A DNA stretch of 35,040 nt from a filamentous cyanobacterium CCT1 (GCA_003017855.1 PYER01000033.1:1-35040), one strand, 5' to 3'; shown: positions 16,781 to 26,598, counted from the first letter of the stretch. Program-made: numbers and translations. The notes: generated by a model from the sequence alone, not told the origin.

Positions 16781-17668
16781 CTAACCCTGGGCAGAGACTT
16801 GAGCCTGATAGCGCTGCAGGTAGGGGTGATAGCGGCTGGCGTCAATGCCCGCCTTGGCCGATAGCATGACGGCAATATGGCTGGGTTGAACGGCGGCAAA
16901 AAACTCGTCCATCTGCTGGTCACTCAGGGGCTGGGTTTTCCAGTACTCGTGGCACAGCGGCGAGCAGTCGTAGAAATGACTGGCCGCTGTGCCCAGCACC
17001 TGGTCTACAAACACCCCGTAGAGAATATATTCCGAAAGGGTTTTAGAGCGGGCCAGGGTTTCTAGCCAGGGGCGGTCCCAGATCTGCTCCAGGCGATCGC
17101 GCAGGGCCCGGACATGGCTCTGCCGCCAGCTAATCAGGTTGCCGATGTAGTTAGGGCGCGCTACTCCATTGCAAAAGCTATCCAGCCCCAGCAGTCTGTA
17201 GGCTGTCGCGTAGAGAGGGTCAAAGGTGGGGGTGTAGAACTCGGGCACGCGAAATAGCCGCGTTTGTCCCTGGTGGCTAAAGGTGGTCAGGTCGAAGGGG
17301 CGAATAAAGGCGACGTCCGAATCGACAAAAATAGTGGTCGGCTCAGGGGCACTGGCGGCAAAGGAGAGTTTGACCAGCTGCTGTAAGACCCAGTTGCGAA
17401 TGGGTCGAGTTTTTAAGCTCAACCAAGTTTTACGCACCAGGGGGATACGGTGAATCCAGGCGGGCAGCAGCGACTCGACGGAGATAATTTCAGTACTACT
17501 ATTGGCCAGTGACTTAAATTGTGAACAATCGCGCTGGTCAACAATGATGTAATGCCGCACGGGAGTCTGGCTAAAATGGCCCACGCTTTCTACCAGGAGC
17601 CTGCAGCGCTCGTAGTCGGGCCTGTAGCTGGGAGTAACCAGGGCAAATGACGGCACAGAAGAGGGCAT
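16781..17668 (-). CDS. DUF6492 family protein, GT-A glycosyltransferase-like
   Basis: This 295-residue protein starts FALVTPSYRPDYERCRLLVESV, the pattern of GT-A nucleotide-sugar folds. It has the DxD-like metal site VDSDVAFIRPF at Asp116-Ser117-Asp118. Later conserved parts include FCNGVARPNYIGNLISWR and SEYILYGVFVDQVLG. This fits DUF6492, a family of probable glycosyltransferases without a known acceptor. Surface polysaccharide work is plausible given UDP-sugar genes elsewhere in the window, but they are 4 kb away. It is divergent from the coiled-coil protein gene. The 277 bases upstream of it are AT-rich and hold no gene. Confidence 0.8.
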   Translation of the reverse strand: MPSSVPSFALVTPSYRPDYERCRLLVESVGHFSQTPVRHYIIVDQRDCSQFKSLANSSTEIISVESLLPAWIHRIPLVRKTWLSLKTRPIRNWVLQQLVKLSFAASAPEPTTIFVDSDVAFIRPFDLTTFSHQGQTRLFRVPEFYTPTFDPLYATAYRLLGLDSFCNGVARPNYIGNLISWRQSHVRALRDRLEQIWDRPWLETLARSKTLSEYILYGVFVDQVLGTAASHFYDCSPLCHEYWKTQPLSDQQMDEFFAAVQPSHIAVMLSAKAGIDASRYHPYLQRYQAQVSAQG

Positions 17669-17945
17669 GGTGGCGGCTCAAAGAAGCGTCAAGGGGCGCG
17701 ATCGCGGTGCCGATACGGCTGGCCAAACAGGGCAAATCAGCATTTTCATGGCCTGCCTATGACCTTAGAGAGAAAATAAAAAGAAGCGGTGAAAGATAGA
17801 CTAAAAGCATAAAGCAGACATGTTGTAATCAAACAATCAATAAAAAAGTGAATAAGTTGGCAAAATTAGCTACTCTTGGGGGCAGCAGCTCCCTTAGTGG
17901 TTGAGTGTTGAGTGTGAGACTACGCGACCAGGACCAGGCACCATT

Positions 17946-19442
17946 ATGACTGACACGACGGCTTCAAGTGCTTCCCCAGAGCCCCAAGGCAACCGTTCGA
18001 CCAGCAGCGGAGAGGAGGTCATAATCTATCCCCCTACCCAGTCAGGGGATGGTTGGGAAACGGTGACGATGCCTGGCCAGTTGCCCCTGGCCGACAACTC
18101 GGGGTTTGCCGCCGAAGCCGACGATATTTCGGCAGTGCTGCGGCATGAGCTGGTACCAGCGGTTGCCCAAGACGATACCGAGGCTGCGGTCGAGCCCCTT
18201 GCCCCCGAACCCGTTGAACCTGCTCCAGAAAACCTGGTACAGCTGATTCAAGACCTCAACCAGTGCAATGATGCGCTGCTGCTGCGCGTGACCGAGCTAG
18301 AAGACGATCTGGAGCGATCGCAGGTGGCCCTTCAGGCTGAAATTGAGCGCAACCAGGCCCAGACCCATTCCGGTGCGCTGCCTGTCGCTGCCACCCCCGG
18401 TCCCGTACAGCAGCAGATTGCCCAGCTGCTCAGCGAACTTGACGTTGCCAACGACGGCCTCAGGCGCACCACCATCCACAACGAAACTCTACAGGCCGAG
18501 CTAGAGGTGAGTCAGCAGCGAGTGGCCCAGCTCGAGCGCGAGTGCACCCTGCTTCAGCAGCGCTTTAGCGAGAAAAACACGGCGCTGCACCAGGCTGAAG
18601 AAACCTGCCGCGACCTCAAGGCGCGACTGCACCGTCAGCAGCGCTATACCCTGCAGTTTAAGGCCGCCTTAGAAAAGTGTTTGAATATGACGCCTGGGGC
18701 AGCGACAACCAGCCCTACCGCCGTGCAGGGGCAGCTCTTGAGCCCTGTGGAAGAGCCAGGCCAGCCGGTCGCCATGCCGCGGTCGCAGCAAATTCAGCCC
18801 TGGTCGGCTGGGCCAGAAGCCTCTACCAGTAACCCCAGCCTGACCCACCTGCTGCGCGGTCTGCGCGGGGCAGTGCTGAGCCCAGCGCCCCAGCGCGATT
18901 TACCTGAGGCGCCAGCCCAGAAAGATATCCTTGAACCGTTAGAGCCTGCCGTCGTTCAGTCGTCGTCCCATCCGGAGCCTGAAGTTGAGCCAGCTCCTGC
19001 GGCTCCTGCTGCCTCGATCGCGCCCGACCCATGGCTAGAGCCACCGTCGAGGTCGCCTGAACCGTCGAGCTCGACGGCCGAGTCACCGTCTCTTTTTACC
19101 GAACCATCGCCCTGGGGTGAGCCTATTGCCCCGGTGGCACCGTCTGCCCCAGTAGCGGCCAAAACCACATCGGTAGATCCCCTACCCCCGATCGAGTGGT
19201 CTCCTGCTGCAGCCCCTGCAACCGAGGCCCCAGCGGCAATGACTCCGGCAGTAGCATCTCCGGCGGCAGCGGCTCCGGTGGCAGCGACCGCTGCGGGGCC
19301 TGCTCTACCGGCCTACCTCAGCAGCAGTAGCGGTAAGGCGTCGCCCTCGCCCCTGGTCTACCCGCTGCGATCGCAGAAAAAGATCAAGACAATTGCGGCA
19401 GTAGAGCTACCCAGCTTTGGCCGTACCGTGCGCCGTCGGTAA
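17946..19442 (+). CDS. Coiled-coil, Pro/Ala-rich protein of unknown function
   Basis: The 498-residue product has no signal peptide or membrane segment. Residues ~1-100 are acidic and disordered. Residues ~105-250 form a coiled coil (NLVQLIQDLNQCNDALLLRVTELE, then NETLQAELEVSQQRVAQLERE to LKARLHRQQRYTLQFKAALEKCL). Residues ~260-460 are low-complexity Pro/Ala/Ser. The end is a basic tail (SQKKIKTIAAVELPSFGRTVRRR region). Similar cyanobacterial proteins are annotated only as hypothetical. The coiled coil with a tail motif suggests a scaffold or adaptor. The ATG at 17946 is chosen over a TTG at 17901. It lies beside hetR, convergent, separated by a repeat cluster. Confidence 0.8.
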   Translation: MTDTTASSASPEPQGNRSTSSGEEVIIYPPTQSGDGWETVTMPGQLPLADNSGFAAEADDISAVLRHELVPAVAQDDTEAAVEPLAPEPVEPAPENLVQLIQDLNQCNDALLLRVTELEDDLERSQVALQAEIERNQAQTHSGALPVAATPGPVQQQIAQLLSELDVANDGLRRTTIHNETLQAELEVSQQRVAQLERECTLLQQRFSEKNTALHQAEETCRDLKARLHRQQRYTLQFKAALEKCLNMTPGAATTSPTAVQGQLLSPVEEPGQPVAMPRSQQIQPWSAGPEASTSNPSLTHLLRGLRGAVLSPAPQRDLPEAPAQKDILEPLEPAVVQSSSHPEPEVEPAPAAPAASIAPDPWLEPPSRSPEPSSSTAESPSLFTEPSPWGEPIAPVAPSAPVAAKTTSVDPLPPIEWSPAAAPATEAPAAMTPAVASPAAAAPVAATAAGPALPAYLSSSSGKASPSPLVYPLRSQKKIKTIAAVELPSFGRTVRRR

Positions 19443-19478
19443 ATTTCAAGACCACCAATTAAGGCGGGTTCGGTGTGG

Positions 19479-19673
19479 GGGCATTGCATGCAATGCCCCG
19501 CGAACGGGTCACCGCTCTAGAGTAGCGGCACAGTATCTAGACAACAGCGCCGCGCTGGTGCCCTAGCTCCGCTTGGGCACCCTGGTTTTGCGGCTCCGCC
19601 GCTCTTTTTAAGAGGCAGAGCCTCCGATGAGCATTCCACTGCTACAGAGCATTGGAACGAGGGAGCAACAAAC
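19479..19673. repeat. Cluster of hairpin-forming intergenic repeats
   Basis: Between the convergent coiled-coil gene and hetR are several consecutive inverted repeats. The first is a perfect 22-bp palindrome (19479-19500; half-site GGGGCATTGCA). Then come CCGCT/AGCGG (about 19512-19527), GGTGCCC/GGGCACC (19557-19563, 19575-19581), GCGG/CCGC (19590-19602) and GAGGC-AGA-GCCTC (19612-19624), and the tail GGAACGAGG (about 19652-19660). The GAGGCAGAGCCTC and GGAACGAG pieces recall short dispersed repeats seen between many cyanobacterial genes. It probably also ends transcription from both sides. Confidence 0.7.
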
Positions 19674-19690
19674 GGGCCACCGCTATAGTG

Positions 19691-20997
<1,307 letters not shown>

Positions 20998-21318
20998 CTA
21001 GGCGCTGGTGGTGCCTGGCTCAACAATTCTGCCGCTGCCTCGGTAGGCCAGCTGGACAGGGTGAGTGGTCGCAGATGTGGGGGGAGTTGGGTCAACCCGG
21101 CCACTGCCGCGAAAGCTGAGTTGATTGGCGATCGCGGGTACCCGGCTGAGCCGACCGCTGCCGCGATCATCCTCGACGCGAGTGGTGGCGCTGAGGCTAG
21201 CTTCAGCGTAGGATTGGATTGCGGCAGATAACCCGAGGGGGGCGACCGGCATCAGCAGGCCCAGGCTAACGGCGCAGGCCAAATGAGTCATCAGGGAACA
21301 GTTGGAGGAAGGGTGCAT
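20998..21318 (-). CDS. patX: PatX-like secreted precursor with three RGSGR pentapeptides
   Basis: This 106-residue protein has an N-terminal signal peptide (hydrophobic residues ~11-33, HLACAVSLGLLMPVAPLGLS, probable cleavage near SAA-IQ). A short mature part carries RGSGR three times: residues 52-56 (21151-21165), 70-74 (21097-21111) and 93-97 (21028-21042). RGSGR is the pentapeptide of PatS and HetN that inhibits HetR. PatX is the signal-peptide-bearing RGSGR protein often found upstream of hetR in filamentous cyanobacteria, and this gene is in that position and orientation. The copies use different codons (CGCGGCAGCGGTCGG, CGCGGCAGTGGCCGG, CGAGGCAGCGGCAGA), which suggests selection on the peptide. 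The second and third sit in a repeated QL-[SA]-[FY]-RGSGR-[VI] context. Confidence 0.9.
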   Translation of the reverse strand: MHPSSNCSLMTHLACAVSLGLLMPVAPLGLSAAIQSYAEASLSATTRVEDDRGSGRLSRVPAIANQLSFRGSGRVDPTPPTSATTHPVQLAYRGSGRIVEPGTTSA

Positions 21319-21931
21319 AGGACGTGGCCTTGTTAGCGCTTCTAGTCCTAGTTACAAACCTGTGCACCGTCAGTCAGGAAAGTCTTTATCCGTAAATCCG
21401 CGGATTTTGAAAATTTAGTAGTCCCCGGCACGGATTTTCCCCACTGTGAGGACTGCACTCAAACGACCAGGTTCCGCGGTTTGAGCGGGTTGAGGATGGC
21501 TCTGGGTTGGGCTGAGGCTACGGAAGAAGGCTAAAAAAACGCCGAGGCGAGGGCAAAATATTTACTCAAACTTCATCAATTGGGTCTGCGATCGCAGCGG
21601 AAACCTTGGCGGCGGTCATCAATTAATAGCTGATAGCCCAACAGTTAATGTTGCCGGCCTTTCGTCCTTTGAGGGGTCGGGCATGGTAGCGCTGATCGAT
21701 TGAGGATTGGGGTCAGCCTTGATGGCGCGGCCTGGGCGCAACTGAAGCAAATGGCTGCAATCGCAGAAAAACCCCAGTCTGCAATAGTCAGAACCGACTA
21801 AACGATCTAATCTATGGGGAATATGTTTGTGTAATTGAGTTCAGACCTGCTTGCAGGCCTGAGTTTAGACTAAAGGCGAGGTCTCCTGACGAGCCGTTTG
21901 GGGTCAGCCTGTAGCCAATGTTCGTTGAGGT
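21319..21931. other. Long intergenic region between patX-like gene and aspartate aminotransferase gene
   Basis: These 613 bases separate divergent genes and hold no convincing ORF. Visible structures are a 14-bp palindrome (21394-21407), CTCAAAC/GTTTGAG (21458-21464, 21479-21485) and TCAGACCTGC/GCAGGCCTGA (21841-21850, 21853-21862; one mismatch). The length and structure allow promoters in both directions and possibly a small RNA. No named RNA family was recognised. Confidence 0.5.
21394..21407. promoter_or_regulatory. 14-bp perfect palindrome upstream of the patX-like gene
   Basis: AAATCCGCGGATTT is a perfect palindrome 76 bases upstream of the patX-like ATG (read on the minus strand). It could be an operator for a dimeric regulator. 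It does not resemble the known GAGGGGT/ACCCCTC HetR site from Anabaena. Confidence 0.35.
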
Positions 21932-23116
21932 GTGGTCGTGCCCCCATTAGCCCTGGCAAACCGGATAACCTGCGTAAGCCCTTCCATGACTCTGGCAATT
22001 TCGGCCCGGGCCAAGGCGATGAAGGCAGAGGGTTTGCCGGTGTGCAGCTTTAGCGCTGGAGAACCTGACTTCGATACCCCCGACCATATTAAGGCGGCGG
22101 CCAAAGCGGCCCTCGACGCCGGCAAAACGCGCTACGGCCCGGCGGCAGGTGAACCGGCGCTAAAGCAGGCGATCGCCCACAAGCTACAGCAGGACAACGG
22201 CCTCTGCTACGGCCCCGAGAATGTCATTGTCACCAACGGCGGCAAGCACTCGCTCTACGGCCTGATGATGGCCCTGATTGAACCCGGCGATGAGGTGATT
22301 ATTCCGGCCCCCTACTGGCTGAGCTACCCCGAAATGGTCAAGCTGGCTGGGGGAACGCCGGTTCTAGTGCCCACGACGGCCGAGCAAAACTACCGCATTA
22401 CCCCAGCGCAGCTGCGCCAGGCGATTACCCCCAAAACCAAGCTGTTTATTCTCAACAGCCCCTCAAACCCGACGGGGATGGTCTACGCTCCAGACGAAAT
22501 CGCGGCCCTGGCGGCGGTAGTCGTCGAAGCCGACATTTGGGTGGTGTCGGACGAAATCTACGAGAAAATTCTTTACGACGGGGCTACCCATCTGAGCATT
22601 GGGGCGGTGTCGCCCGAGGCCTTTGAACACACCATTATTAGCAACGGCTTCGCCAAGGCCTACTCAATGACCGGCTGGCGGGTGGGCTATCTGGCCGGGC
22701 CAGTGGAGTTGATCAAAGCGGTGAGTACCCTGCAGAGCCACAGCACCTCCAATGTGTGCACCTTTGCGCAGTACGGCGCGATCGCGGCCCTCGAAGGCCC
22801 CCAGGACTGCGTCGCCACCATGGGCCTGGCCTTTGCTGAGCGACGACAGGCGATCATCGATCGCTGCCGCGCCATTAGCGGTCTTAGCTGCGGTGAACCC
22901 GAAGGTGCGTTCTATCTCTACATCGATATCAGCGCTCTGGGTATACCCTCCCTCGACTTTTGTACCCAGCTGCTTGACGAAAAATACGTAGCCGCTATTC
23001 CCGGCATTGCCTTTGGGTCTGAGGGCACTATTCGCCTTTCCTACGCTACGGGTATGGAGACCATTTTAGAGGGCATGGATCGGCTGGACGCATTTGTATC
23101 AGCGCGTCTGGGCTAA
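21932..23116 (+). CDS. Aspartate aminotransferase (PLP-dependent, class I)
   Basis: This 394-residue enzyme has the fold type I landmarks: [87 protein letters not shown] and [16 protein letters not shown] with the PLP Lys242. The C-terminal RLSYA Arg binds the substrate carboxylate. It resembles subgroup 1b aspartate aminotransferases, some of which also accept prephenate. Translation likely starts at the GTG at 21932 or the GTG at 21938, behind GAGG; no ATG lies near the conserved N-terminus. The product would transfer amino groups between aspartate and 2-oxoglutarate. Confidence 0.92.
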   Translation: MVVPPLALANRITCVSPSMTLAISARAKAMKAEGLPVCSFSAGEPDFDTPDHIKAAAKAALDAGKTRYGPAAGEPALKQAIAHKLQQDNGLCYGPENVIVTNGGKHSLYGLMMALIEPGDEVIIPAPYWLSYPEMVKLAGGTPVLVPTTAEQNYRITPAQLRQAITPKTKLFILNSPSNPTGMVYAPDEIAALAAVVVEADIWVVSDEIYEKILYDGATHLSIGAVSPEAFEHTIISNGFAKAYSMTGWRVGYLAGPVELIKAVSTLQSHSTSNVCTFAQYGAIAALEGPQDCVATMGLAFAERRQAIIDRCRAISGLSCGEPEGAFYLYIDISALGIPSLDFCTQLLDEKYVAAIPGIAFGSEGTIRLSYATGMETILEGMDRLDAFVSARLG

Positions 23117-23230
23117 CGTTAGGGGGACGGGCTATTGCCTAGGGCTTCCTATTTCATTACATGTGATGTCGGTGGCTTAGTTTGAGCCCCAGGTAGGAAT
23201 ACTAATAGAGTTGTTGGTATTACCGGCTAC

Positions 23231-26200
23231 ATGGGGCATCGTTTTCCTGCCGTGCCAAACCGAGGTACGTTGAGTCATATTCCGCTGCGGCTGCTGATTG
23301 TGGTGCCCTTTGTGCTGCAGGTGTCGGTGGCGGTAGGGCTAACAGGGTGGCTATCGATGCGCCAGGGGCAGCGGGCGGTGAATCAGGTGGCAGGCCAGTT
23401 GCGCGACGCGGTCTCACACCACATTGATTACGAGCTGGAAGCATTTTTGGCCACCTCTCACCTAATCAACCAGCTCAATTACGATGCCATTGCCCTAGGC
23501 CAGGTTGACCCAACCAATCAAGATGAGCTGTTGCGCCACTTTCTCCAGCAGTCGCAGCAGTTTGGCCACATCGACTCAGTTTTTTGGGGACAGACTAATG
23601 GCGAGTTTGTGGGCTACGCTGTTTTGGGCCAGCAGTCTCATCAGAGCATGCGCGGTGGCCCATCCTTAAACGACCACATTCAGTTTTGGGAGGTGAATAC
23701 CACAACGGGAAAACCAGCGGAATTGGTACGGTCAACACCCGACTGGGATACGTTAACGCGGCCTTGGTACCGGGCAGCGGTGCAGGCTAAAGGCCCAGTG
23801 TGGGGCGAAATTTTCCCTTACCACGCTTTGCCCGTACTGGCGATTTCGGCATCCAGGCCGGTGTATGACGACAGCGGTAAACTGCTTGGCGTGCTGGGCA
23901 ATAACTTCTTTCTTTCTCACATCAGCCACTTTTTGCAGGAAATGCACATTAGTGAGCACGGGCAAGCATTCATTATGGAGCGATCGGGCCTGCTGGTGGC
24001 CACCTCAACGGTCGCCCCCTACGAGGTCGTTGACGGTCGCCCGCAGCGCTCCTACGCGGTGACCAGCCCAGACCCGCTGATTCGAGCCAGTGCCCAACTG
24101 TTGCTCAACCAGTCGGGGGGCGATGGTCGCCGTATTCAGCCTCAGCAGACTGAGTTTACGCTCGATCGCAAGCGCCAATTTATGCAAGTAGCTACCGTTA
24201 GCGACGACTACGGACTTGACTGGCTGATTGTGGTGCTCATGCCTGAGGACGACTTTATGGCTGAAATTCAGGCCAGTCGACGCAATACGATCGCCCTGTG
24301 TGCCCTGGCGCTGGTGGGTGCGATCGCCTCTGGCCTCTACACCAGCCGCTGGATTACCCGACCCCTGAGCGCCTTTAGCTCAGCCTCGCAGGCCATTGCC
24401 GACGGCGACCTCAACCAGGAAATTGGCCCGACGGGCATGCAGGAGTTGGAAGGGCTGGCCCAGGCCTTTAACAGCATGGCTGCGCGGCTAGAGTCGTCGT
24501 TTAGCGACCTGCAGCGCTCTAAGGCCGATGTTGAGCGCGCCAACGCCGAAATTCAGCAGCAGGCTGCCCTTTTTCGCCTGATGGCTGAAAACATGAGTGA
24601 CTTGGTTTGCCTGCACAGCCTCGATGGTACCTATCTCTACGTTAGCCCCTCAGTGCAGTGGCTGCTGGGCTACACCCCTGAATCGCTGATCGGTCTACAT
24701 CCCTGTACCCTGGTGCACCCCGATGACCTTTCGGAATGTCAGCAATACCTGCATTCGTCTGCCGCAGACCAGCCCCCGACCTTACGGCCCGTGGTTTGCC
24801 GCATGCGCCACCAGCAGGGCTACTACATCTGGCTGGAGACGTTTACGCGGCCCATTATCGATGCCACGGGTGCGGTGGTGCAGCTTCAAACCGCCTCTCG
24901 TGATGTCACCGACCAGGTGAGAATGCGTCGCCAGCTTGAGCACGACGCCTTTCACGACAGCCTAACCGGGCTACCCAACCGCAAGCAGCTCCAAGAGCGA
25001 TTAGAAACCGCCCTGCGGCAGACCCAACTCGATCGCAGCTACCGCTTTGCCCTGCTGTTCCTAGATATTGACCACTTCAAGGTGGTCAACGATAGCTTGG
25101 GCCACCTGATTGGCGATGAGCTGCTGATGGAAGTGGCCAGTCGGTTGATGGCCGTGCTGCGATCGACGGACCTGGCGGTGCGACTGGGGGGCGATGAATT
25201 TATGGTGCTCCTGGAGACTGTCGAAAGTTTCGCTCAGGCCCAGGCGATGGCCGAGGAAATTTTGGCCATGCTGCGCCAGCCCTTTCAGCTCAGCAGCCAC
25301 CAGATGTTTGCTACGGTCAGCCTGGGGCTGGTGATGGGCAGTGCCCACTACCAGTCGGCCTCTGACCTGATTCGCGATGCCGATACGGCTATGTACCAGG
25401 CGAAAGCCGGTGGGCGCGACGGCTACCAGGTCTTTGACAGCGGCATGCACGATCGCGCGATCGCCCGGCTCACCCTCGAAACCGAACTGCGCTTCGCCCT
25501 GCTGAACCACCCCGAAGAGTTTGTGCTCTACTACCAGCCCATTATTGACCTGCAAACGGCTGAGGTGAGGGGGTTTGAGGCGCTGGTGCGGTGGCAGCAC
25601 CCCCAGCGGGGCCTGGTTATGCCCGGTGACTTTATCTCGGTGGCCGAAGAGACTGGGTTGATTGTGCCCCTCAGCTACTGGCTGCTGGAGCTAGCCTGCA
25701 GCCAGATGGCCACCTGGCAGCGCACTTACCCCCAGGCGCAAAGGCTGACGGTCAGTGTCAACCTGTCGGCGCTGCAGCTGCACAGCAACGGTCTGTTGGA
25801 GCGGGTCGATGCGGTGCTGGGCCAGGCCGGGCTATCGCCGCACAGTCTGGTGCTAGAGCTGACCGAAAGTATGCTGATCGACAACATCGACGACACGATC
25901 GCAGTACTCAATAGCCTGCGCCAGCGGGGAATTGCCCTTAGCATTGACGACTTTGGCACCGGCTACTCATCGCTGAGCTACCTGTACCGCTTCCCCATCA
26001 CCAGCCTCAAGATCGATCGCTCCTTTGTCAGCCAGATGGAGACCAGCCTCAGCCACGAAAAAATTGTGCACACCATTATTAACCTAGGGCGGCAGCTGGG
26101 CTTTAGAGCGATCGCCGAAGGAATTGAAACCTCTGAGCAGGTCAGCGCCCTCAAGCGGCTCGGCTGTGACTACGGCCAGGGCTACTGGTTTGGCCGACCC

Positions 26201-26272
26201 CAGCCTGCTGCCGAAGTCGATAGCTGGCTGGCCCAAGCTACCGCCTACTACCGGCCTCACCCGGTGGCTTAA
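23231..26272 (+). CDS. Bifunctional c-di-GMP sensor enzyme: dCache-HAMP-PAS-GGDEF-EAL
   Basis: The 1013-residue protein has two membrane segments (near 19-40, IPLRLLIVVPFVLQVSVAVGL, and ~352-372, ALCALALVGAIASGLY) flanking a ~310-residue extracytoplasmic dCache-type domain (WYRAAVQAKGPVWGE). HAMP follows (SRWITRPLSAFSSASQAIADGD), then PAS (AENMSDLVCLHSLDGTYLYVS), GGDEF and EAL. The cyclase site RLGGDEF is intact at 653-657, and an RxxD inhibitory site (RSTD) lies five residues before it. The phosphodiesterase site is also intact: EALVRWQHP from Glu783, NLSALQ, ELTES, DDFGTGYSSLSYL, LKIDRSFV and EGIET. It could make and break c-di-GMP under control of an external ligand. It may regulate motility or adhesion; targets are unknown. 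Confidence 0.94.
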   Translation: MGHRFPAVPNRGTLSHIPLRLLIVVPFVLQVSVAVGLTGWLSMRQGQRAVNQVAGQLRDAVSHHIDYELEAFLATSHLINQLNYDAIALGQVDPTNQDELLRHFLQQSQQFGHIDSVFWGQTNGEFVGYAVLGQQSHQSMRGGPSLNDHIQFWEVNTTTGKPAELVRSTPDWDTLTRPWYRAAVQAKGPVWGEIFPYHALPVLAISASRPVYDDSGKLLGVLGNNFFLSHISHFLQEMHISEHGQAFIMERSGLLVATSTVAPYEVVDGRPQRSYAVTSPDPLIRASAQLLLNQSGGDGRRIQPQQTEFTLDRKRQFMQVATVSDDYGLDWLIVVLMPEDDFMAEIQASRRNTIALCALALVGAIASGLYTSRWITRPLSAFSSASQAIADGDLNQEIGPTGMQELEGLAQAFNSMAARLESSFSDLQRSKADVERANAEIQQQAALFRLMAENMSDLVCLHSLDGTYLYVSPSVQWLLGYTPESLIGLHPCTLVHPDDLSECQQYLHSSAADQPPTLRPVVCRMRHQQGYYIWLETFTRPIIDATGAVVQLQTASRDVTDQVRMRRQLEHDAFHDSLTGLPNRKQLQERLETALRQTQLDRSYRFALLFLDIDHFKVVNDSLGHLIGDELLMEVASRLMAVLRSTDLAVRLGGDEFMVLLETVESFAQAQAMAEEILAMLRQPFQLSSHQMFATVSLGLVMGSAHYQSASDLIRDADTAMYQAKAGGRDGYQVFDSGMHDRAIARLTLETELRFALLNHPEEFVLYYQPIIDLQTAEVRGFEALVRWQHPQRGLVMPGDFISVAEETGLIVPLSYWLLELACSQMATWQRTYPQAQRLTVSVNLSALQLHSNGLLERVDAVLGQAGLSPHSLVLELTESMLIDNIDDTIAVLNSLRQRGIALSIDDFGTGYSSLSYLYRFPITSLKIDRSFVSQMETSLSHEKIVHTIINLGRQLGFRAIAEGIETSEQVSALKRLGCDYGQGYWFGRPQPAAEVDSWLAQATAYYRPHPVA

Positions 26273-26480
26273 GTCGGCGGTCGACCCAGCGCTTGGCCTT
26301 GTAGATAGCCTCGGTGCGGCTGACGACACCGGGTACTGCCACGGCACAGCCGCGATCGTGGGTAGCCCAAACGGCGTACAGCGGCAGCCCGTCTTCGGTG
26401 CTCTGGTCCAGTTCCAGGAAAAACCCTCGGTAGGTAAACGACAGCACGACGTGGGGATAGTCTGGGTCGGCAAACAGCAT
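26238..26480 (-). CDS. Small conserved cyanobacterial protein of unknown function
   Basis: This 80-residue protein (MLFADPDYPHVVLSFTYRG, LPLYAVWATHDRGCAVAVPG, SRTEAIYKAKRWVDRRL) looks like a real gene. Its composition is that of a folded protein with strands followed by an amphipathic helix, and similar short proteins occur in cyanobacterial genomes in my recollection. Its 3' end overlaps the 3' end of the GGDEF-EAL gene by 35 bases. The last ~10 residues (PPGEAGSRR) lie in that overlap and are probably not conserved. No domain with a known function was recognised. Confidence 0.7.
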   Translation of the reverse strand: MLFADPDYPHVVLSFTYRGFFLELDQSTEDGLPLYAVWATHDRGCAVAVPGVVSRTEAIYKAKRWVDRRLKPPGEAGSRR

Positions 26481-26531
26481 AGGGAGAGGGAGTAAGGTTC
26501 AAGGCTTGAGGTTCAGGGGGCCTCATCTAAA

Positions 26532-26560
26532 CCAAGAAAGAGGCGAGCCGGAGCTCGCCC
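26532..26560 (-). terminator. Terminator of sodB
   Basis: On the minus strand GGCGAGC (26559-26553), loop TCCG and GCTCGCC (26548-26542) form a perfect hairpin followed by TCTTTCTT. It lies about 40 bases after the sodB stop. Confidence 0.75.
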
Positions 26561-26598
26561 CTAGAAGTCGCGGAGCACGACTGCTGACTGTCGCCAGA

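Noticed and set aside
21677-21690. HetR binding site (GAGGGGTC) in the patX-aspartate aminotransferase gap
   Set aside because: Only one half-site is present; the inverted ACCCCTC half known from Anabaena is lacking.
25061-25600. 179-residue minus-strand ORF
   Set aside because: Antisense to the GGDEF-EAL region; no family features.
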